Source: Mytilus trossulus
Taxonomy: Eukaryota > Mollusca > Bivalvia > Mytilida > Mytilidae
Direction of reading: 5' to 3'
Length of the DNA stretch: 64,000 nt
Assembly (NCBI RefSeq): GCF_036588685.1
Contig: NC_086380.1
Span: forward strand, 51,078,614-51,142,613
The translations under genes were made by a program, and so were the position numbers. The notes under the pieces were generated by a model. That model saw only the letters and a list, made by a program, of their open reading frames with translations. It was not told the DNA's origin and did no database searches. Numbering within the stretch: the stretch's first letter is position 1; every line of letters begins with the position of its first letter. This document shows, in pieces, positions 58,601 through 64,000 of the stretch.

Positions 58601-59269
58601 GGTATTGAATTATGCCACATTACCAGCAAAATCATTCTCAAATTAATAATGGGTGATGGAGAAAAATCTAATAAATCATATTAATATTTGACCACTGACA
58701 AAACGGCAACGTACGTAAAGTTTCAGACTACGAACCATATTTTAATGATTTATATCTATAAAGATTATCAATGGTTGAACATTTGAATTCAGAAAAAATA
58801 TAATGTGTACAAAACAGGCATTTTTCAAATGGAATAATAATAAATAAATTGAACGGAAAGGGTTTTTAAGAATTTACATAATAATTTGTGGCCGAAGTTC
58901 GGACTCTTTTGATTTTTTTATCTACGATACAAGGTAAAAATATTCGTCCAATAACACCCATTTATCTTTTCACATAAGACTGAATAGCTCATACAAGACA
59001 TTTAACAAAATTAAAGCAGATTCATGATTCTTTCATTTGATTTGAGACACAAACAATACCAATGCCAATTTAAGGTAAACGTTCAAGCCAGCCCTTTCCC
59101 GCCATATTTCGAAATCAAATATCGCGACAAAGAGCTCCATCAACTATTAATAATGCTCGTCCGACCAATAGTATCAATTTTGATCTTTAAACAAGTTTAT
59201 TTTGCAAAATATACCAGCCCATTCTCTCTGAATTAGATTAAAATAAAACCCCTGGTATACAGATAGTCT
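55643..59269. other. Long intron between exons 3 and 2, right part
   Basis: Very AT-rich to about 57400, with the LINE relic at 56568. A palindromic TGACGT/ACGTCA pair is at 58055-58070. Chance frames at 57477-57890 and 59024-59236 show no domain. Confidence 0.4.
56568..56700 (+). pseudogene. C-terminal relic of a LINE-type retrotransposon ORF
   Basis: One frame reads H-N-L-E-T-E-N-I-R-Q-Y-K-I-P-R-K-D-R-M-C, then K-L-C and, after a stop, V-N-E-E-H-L-F-L-D-C-K. The pattern 'I-P-R-x-x-R-x-C-x-x-C ... V-x-D-E-x-H-F-L-x-x-C' is a Cys/His motif I know from the C-terminal end of mollusc LINE proteins. One in-frame stop and missing flanks show it is dead. No RT core is recognisable nearby. Confidence 0.6.
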
Positions 59270-59740
59270 AAAAGATACCAAAAATGACATAACAATCATT
59301 TAAAAAAATGGATAAAATTTGGTATAAAAGAGGGGCGAAGGATACCAGATGGACATTCAAACTCATAGATTGATAAAAAAAACTGACAACGCCATGGCTA
59401 AAAAGTAAAAAAACAAACAGACAAATAATAGTACAGTCGACAAAGAAAACTAAAGACTTAGCAACACACACCCCAACAAAAACTGGGGGTGATATTATGT
59501 GCTCCGGAAGGGCTAGCAGATCCTGCTCCACATATGGCAATCGTCAGGTTGCTCATGTTATTACAAATCCAGTAAATAGTCTTTTTGGGTAGGTCACATT
59601 CATTAAAAGGGAAAGGTAATGTAATTATGACATAAGGAACATATCCGATATCATCTGGGCAACGTTTTTTCTATGATGGTCAACCTACTCGTGATGGCGT
59701 CCGTAAAATTTACCAAAGGATGATTTCAATTTCAACATTT
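59270..59740 (-). mobile_element. Penelope-like 3' tail fragment
   Basis: This segment carries the same ordered landmarks as 8850-9400: 'ATACCAGATGGACA', 'CTCATAGATTGATAAA', 'GACAACGCCATGGCTAAA', 'GCAACACACACCCC', 'GCAGATCCTGCTCC', 'GTTGCTCATGTTAT', 'GGTAGGTCACATTCAT' and 'CATATCCGATATCATCTG'. I recognise this string as the tail next to RT genes of the 60500-61265 type in mussels. Open frames across it are fortuitous. Confidence 0.65.
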
Positions 59741-60044
59741 GAAACTCTTGTAAAAGTAGATTGAGGTATTTCTTAATATAATTCAAAACAAGTTTTGAAC
59801 ACAATTGATTGATTTTGACCAGATCGGATGAATCAGTGGAAAAAAATAAAACAATCCATGATGTACGTATACAGACATAACGACATTCGCGTTTTTTTTC
59901 ATTTCATTTGATTCTGAACGCATTGGAAATTATGTGATCGGAATTGTATTGTTTAGTAAAACAATCTGTACAGATTTATCAGCAACACTGTGTTTCCTGG
60001 GTCAATTCAACGCAGTACTATCCTCTAAAGAACTTCATTCATAC

Positions 60045-60128
60045 CTCATTAACTTTATATGGATTAACATCTGTTCTTTCTAATAACAATAAGACTATTT
60101 CAACAGGTTCCTTTTTGATGTGTTCAGT
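60045..60128 (-). CDS. Ankyrin gene exon 2 (N-terminally shortened repeat)
   Basis: This 28-codon exon has T-E-H-I-K-K-E-P then V-E-I-V-L-L-L-L-E-R-T-D-V-N-P-Y-K-V-N-E. The second ankyrin helix and the E-R-T-D-x-x-P-x-K-V-N linker match the other exons well. The opening D-G-x-T-x-L-H segment is missing: the acceptor (CAG) lies about six codons inside the usual start. Either the acceptor has shifted or the exon is decaying. The donor is GTATG, and length remains divisible by three, so splicing would keep the frame. It sits between two minus-strand Penelope-like fragments (59270-59740 and 60500-61265). The intron just downstream (59800-59900) is recognisably related to part of the 1.09 kb units at 39006-46553. 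Confidence 0.6.
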
Positions 60129-60499
60129 CTGAAATAAAATGACTGCAACCCTGCATCATATGTATATAAAGAAATAAAAAAATAACCATTTGCATAGATA
60201 ATCATTTGAGCCTACAAACCACTACTTTGCTATTCATCACGTTAACTAGAACATATAGTGTGTCTGAACGAATATAAGAACTCCCTTAATCAGCCCTGAA
60301 ATGTGTCAGAATCAACAGCCCCACAGCACTCTGAAATGTAATCATGTTTAACTTGATTGTGAAAAAAATAAATAAGCCTTGGCCAACAAAAAGCAAACTT
60401 AACTTGAGTTTTAAAGAACATTTTGTATAAATCACAAATTCTCCGAAACTGTCACTGAAAATTGTACTCATCATGTTGCTCGTGTAAGTACACACACAG

Positions 60500-61265
60500 G
60501 TACAATTTGTTAGGTAACATACGCGAAAATGAGGACGGCTATATGGCTACGACAATTGCAACAAATCCATCGTTATCTTTGAAGCAGACAGTCTATGACG
60601 CTCAATCAACTCGACATATTTGAAGGAATGATTTCATCTTTACCTCTTATCATTCTTGGTTAAGTAAATTGCTTGTAAGCATCAACCCTTTATTAAAGCA
60701 TGCAAACATGATATGAAATACACGCTTTGGAATATCGAAACAACTGGGTGATATATTCTTCAAATGCAGGGGCTTCTGGAATGTTGCTACATATAAATGA
60801 GAAGCTCATAATACGAAAGATGAAATAATTACTTGTGTCTTAAAGTTTTGGTCCTCTCCGACCCTCATTGTCAATTTCTAGTTAAATTTCAAGTTCTAAG
60901 GCAAACCTAACTGCATCTGTTATCTATAATGCTGTATTAAAATTTTGACTGAAGAGATAGTCACCAAATTTTGATTTTTTTAAAGATAGGATATCATTAA
61001 TATAGTGGAACGTGAAGTGGAAGGATAATACTAGTTTATTCTATTTCTTCCTAGGAAGCCATTGACTGAAGCCTCATATTAATAACGAAACAAGTCGGCA
61101 AAAAGAGCATCACAGAAAGTGACCATAGGAATGATATGTTTTTCTTAATAATCACGTCCTACAAAAACACATTTTGTGTCTATCATGAAATCAATCATCT
61201 TGATAATGTCAGTTTCAGCGAACATCTTTTATTGTTGATCATTAATGGTGCAATCTATTTGAAAA
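60500..61265 (-). pseudogene. Penelope-like reverse transcriptase fragment, decayed
   Basis: On the minus strand one can read I-I-P-M-V-T-F-C-D-A-L-F-A-D-L-F (motif B, near 61105) followed by F-H-Y-I-N-D-I-L-S-L near 61000, where the catalytic Y-x-D-D has become Y-I-N-D. Further on come L-E-I-D-N-E-G-R (about 60865) and S-N-I-P-E-A-P-A (about 60770), both positions conserved in this RT type. Several stops interrupt it. It belongs to a different subfamily from the copy at 23245-24742. Its own tail is not contiguous: ankyrin exon 2 and its intron lie between it and the tail fragment at 59270-59740. Confidence 0.72.
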
Positions 61266-61294
61266 TTTCCGTCGTATCGGCCTTTTAAACAGAT

Positions 61295-61965
61295 GTAAAT
61301 TTTAAAATTGTTTGTATGCACATTGAACGACAAATTTATGTGACGTATATAATTTTTCTGACGTCTGACACTCAAATCAATCCATGTGTTCGTAGATAGT
61401 AGATGTTTTTGTGTCCTGTTAAATTGTTCCTTTTAAAAGTTTTGGATTCTCATAAATTCTATGTATAACTTTTGGACTAGTTTGAATCTCGGTCTATTTC
61501 TATAATTTATTCTTACATACTTTTGATTTTTTAACCCTGTATGCGTACATTGCCTATGTAAATTTTAAAATTGTTTGTATGCACATTGAACGACAAATTT
61601 ATGTGACGTATATAATTTTTCTGACGTCTGACACTCAAATCAATCGATGTGTTCGTAGATAGTAGATGTTTTTGTGTCCTGTTAAATTGTTCCTTTTAAA
61701 AGTTTTGAATTTTCATAAATTCTAGGTATAACTTTTGGACTAGTTTGAATCTCGGTCTATTTCTGTAATTTATTCTTACATACTTTTGATTTTTTAACCC
61801 TGTATGCGTACATTGCCTATGTAAATTTTAAAATTGTTTGTATGCACATTGAACGACAAATTTATGTGACGTATATAATTTTTCTGACGTCTGACACTCA
61901 AATCAATCCATGTGTTCGTAGATAGTAGATGTTTTTGTGTCCTGTTAAATTGTTCCTTTTAAAAT
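61295..61965. repeat. 263 bp tandem repeat, about 2.5 copies
   Basis: Units start GTAAATTTTAAAATTG at 61295, 61558 and 61821, exactly 263 bp apart, and are almost identical. The third ends after about 145 bp. Adjacent to the minus-strand Penelope-like RT relic. Confidence 0.95.
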
Positions 61966-62127
61966 TGTTATACGATGATGACTGATGTACCCATATTTTG
62001 ACTATTTTATTATTGTGACTGTTTATTAAACGCATCATGTAAATGTAGCGGAATTTGATGAGACTGTTATTAAAGTGAGAGGGTTAGCGCTATAGAACCA
62101 GGTTTAATCTACCATTTTCTACATTTG

Positions 62128-62278
62128 AAAATGCCTGTACCAAGTCAGGAATATGACAGTTCTTGTCCAGTCGTTTTTGATGCGTTTTGTTTTTTGATTT
62201 TGCCATGTGATTATGGACTTTCCAAATTGATTTTCCTCTGAGTTCAGTATTTTTGTGATTTTACTTTTTGCAGTCCTT
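62128..62278 (+). repeat. Dispersed repeat, 'AAGTCAGGAATATGACAGTT' family
   Basis: Best-preserved copy: 'AAATGCCTGTACCAAGTCAG', 'GATTATGGACTTTCCAAATTG' (broken from consensus in the last bases) and 'TTTTTGTGATTTTACTTTTTG'. Confidence 0.75.
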
Positions 62279-62810
62279 ACCTGTACATAAGTTTACTTGG
62301 ATCAGGCTTGTTTTACTACTTTCCAATTAAACTTAATAAACTTTAAGCAGGTCAGCAAGTTAACTTCATTGGTAGACAGTCATAGACTGCTTGACAAGTC
62401 TGATCCAGACCAGACATGTGGACAATTGTGCTATTGGCTAACCTCTGGACGGGTCTGCCCATCACAAAAAATCTGGACAGGTATACACAAGACAGCATTC
62501 ACTTTTGAACTATTTGAAATGATAGATTTCACGTTTTCTTCTTGACAAATAAAAGTTGACGAAAACAGAACAAACACTGTTTTATTATAAAATTAATCTA
62601 AGGGTTAATCAGCAGACAATAGGAACATGTTTATCGCAACATGTTGTTAGTTTTGCATCATTGCACCTGTTATCCAAATGAACAGTTAACAAATAAATAA
62701 AAAAGTGTATACTACTTTTATTACAATCAACGTGTACACATTTATTATGGTGGTTGAATGGATCAGTTAAAATGAAGTATGATGATCCTAAAAAGAACTA
62801 CATTCCTTAC

Positions 62811-62888
62811 CTCTATGGGTTCATAACCTTCGTTTATCAGTTCGTCTTGTCTGCTAATAAATGCATGCAATGGAGTGTTGCCGTTAAA
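62811..62888 (-). CDS. Ankyrin gene exon 1 of those visible (short, cap-like repeat)
   Basis: This 26-codon exon encodes the first half of an ankyrin repeat: F-N-G-N-T-P-L-H-A-F followed by a charged stretch ending G-Y-E-P-I-E. The T-P-L-H motif that starts ankyrin helix 1 is intact, but the second helix (usual E-I-V-K-L-L-L) is missing, which suits a repeat at the edge of an ankyrin block. The acceptor is a T-rich tract ending in CAG, and the donor reads GTAAGG, the closest to consensus of the set. Introns are phase 0 on both sides. It is the exon nearest the right edge, so upstream exons, including the start codon, must lie beyond it or be unrecognisable. Its closest relative here is the exon at 20606-20689. 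Confidence 0.72.
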
Positions 62889-63854
62889 CTGAAATAAAAC
62901 CGTTGATTAATCAAAGCACTTTTGAAAAAGTCCATTTATTACCGTCTTGCAATGAGGAAGGCAAATTACATATCAATCAAATTCAAACTTGTTAATCAAG
63001 ATTTGTTTTCCGAATAAATAATGTTCATACAAGTGTCAACGTCAAGGATGTAGATTTTTATCAATTTAAAACATCTGGATTTTCATCAAACATCATGAAC
63101 ATAACAAGCATAAATACATGTTGTCTAATATTTACATGTGTATTCACAAAAGTATTGCAAAAAAGGAATACATTTTGTGAATGTTTTTTTTTAGATACAG
63201 CAATTTTATATTGTGAATACGTTAAATTTGTTTTCTGTTATTCATATGACCCATAGTTAAAATAAACATAGCTTAGTGAATGAGACAAGCAACTTCATAA
63301 AATTATTAAGAAATGAAGATTGTAGATGAATGTAAAACATACTAGGAGAGAAAAACACAGACTCTGTATAACATTAAAAGGGGATGGACATACATGATAT
63401 CACCAATTGAGAGTAATTCAGCAAGTCAGTTGATCCAAGATTAAAACGAGCAAAACTTATATTACTAAGTAGATAAGACGAAATAATACCATAATTTTGT
63501 TTGTTATAGAAATGAGAGATTTCCTTTATGAGGTACAATTTTTTTTTTAATAAAGTTAAACGCATGTGAAAGCCTTCACTTCAGTAGGAGTATTTCATCA
63601 AAAATGTCTATTTCATTAGTTTCTTGAATCATCTGATAATTTTTCATTCATTTGGTACACCATAATCGGATTTTGACATTAATGTATCTTCGGTGACGTT
63701 AAAATATAGGAATCAAAACGTTATTTAGAAAGCCATCAATATTTTCATCAGTTTAAGGATAGACTCTTGAATTTTGGTCGAAATAGGATTAACGGATTAT
63801 ATAAACCCGAAAGCAGAAGTATAATATAAGCTCCAACGAAAAAATATAAAACAA
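62889..63854. other. Sequence upstream of exon 1, nothing recognised
   Basis: AT-rich. I looked for a further ankyrin exon, a start-codon exon or promoter elements on the minus strand and saw none that I trust. Confidence 0.4.
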
Positions 63855-64000
63855 GTTGGATCCCGCTAACATGTTTAACCCCGCCACATTATTTATGTAT
63901 GTGCCTGTCCGAAGTCAGAAGCCTGTAATTCAGTGGTTGTCGTTTGTTTATATGTTACATATTTGTTTTTCGTTCATTTTTTTTTACATCAATAGGGCCG
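63855..64000 (+). mobile_element. Penelope-like 3' tail, cut by window end
   Basis: 'GTTTAACCCCGCCACATT', 'GTGCCTGTCCGAAGTCAGAA' and a following T-rich tract parallel 25009-25100 of the plus-strand element. The copy is truncated on its left side and continues past the window. Confidence 0.55.

Noticed and set aside
6915..62888. Idea that the ankyrin exons are separate intronless single-repeat genes
   Set aside because: Each lacks a start and stop codon at its borders and each has AG/GT splice sites in matching phase, so they are exons of a larger unit.
1..64000. tRNA, rRNA and other structural RNA genes
   Set aside because: Looked for cloverleaf-like stems with GGTTCGA-type arms and for conserved rRNA strings; found none I could support.

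Overview
The window looks like nuclear DNA of a bivalve mollusc, most likely a mussel of the Mytilus group. It is AT-rich and intron-rich, with no operons, bacterial genes or RNA genes that I could recognise. It carries several dispersed repeats that I associate from memory with mussel genomes: the 'GAGCGTCACTGATGAGTC...AGACGAAACGCGCGTC' repeat, Penelope-like reverse transcriptases of the 'GIPM-T-CAPL-ADLF' type with their 3' tails, and TTAAGGTGGTACC MITEs. The species call rests on that recognition and not on a search.

The only host gene I can support is on the minus strand. It is an ankyrin-repeat gene whose coding sequence is split into small exons, each encoding about one ankyrin repeat. 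In transcript order the 14 intact exons are 62811-62888, 60045-60128, 50718-50819, 50171-50272, 47285-47386, 38565-38666, 37768-37869, 32587-32688, 22998-23099, 20606-20689, 19183-19272, 17208-17309, 15205-15306 and 6915-7016. Each has an AG acceptor and a GT donor and a length divisible by three, and all introns are phase 0. Joined in order they give 452 codons without a stop (1356 nt over 56 kb). A 15th, frameshifted relic exon lies at 47831-47933. I see no start codon exon, stop codon exon, promoter or non-ankyrin domain, so the gene probably continues past both edges. It could also be two adjacent genes, because cap-like exon 10 resembles exon 1.

The long introns hold the rest. Left part (1-17 kb): an inverted old copy of a 1.1 kb repeat, a CACGTG cluster, a Tc1-like transposon with a broken transposase (10964-12264), and tails of Penelope-like elements. 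Middle (17-33 kb): a MITE, a duplicated exon module (about 22.1-23.1 and 29.5-32.7 kb), a decayed Penelope-like element (23.2-25.3 kb), a 2.25 kb element with terminal inverted repeats, a 1.46 kb insertion for which the other module preserves the empty site, and a two-unit repeat with a hammerhead-ribozyme-like core. From 32.8 to 37.6 kb there are three tandem or degenerate repeat fields, one with a four-monomer higher-order period of about 990 bp. From 39006 to 46553 there are seven tandem units of about 1.09 kb that appear to be amplified intron sequence of the ankyrin gene itself. Right part (46-64 kb): a foldback palindrome, a tandemly duplicated 1.1 kb element with AGGTCA direct repeats, a LINE relic, a decayed Penelope-like RT on the minus strand, and a 263 bp tandem repeat.

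The gene appears to have grown by duplicating exon-plus-intron modules, and the same introns have accumulated mobile elements and a local satellite.
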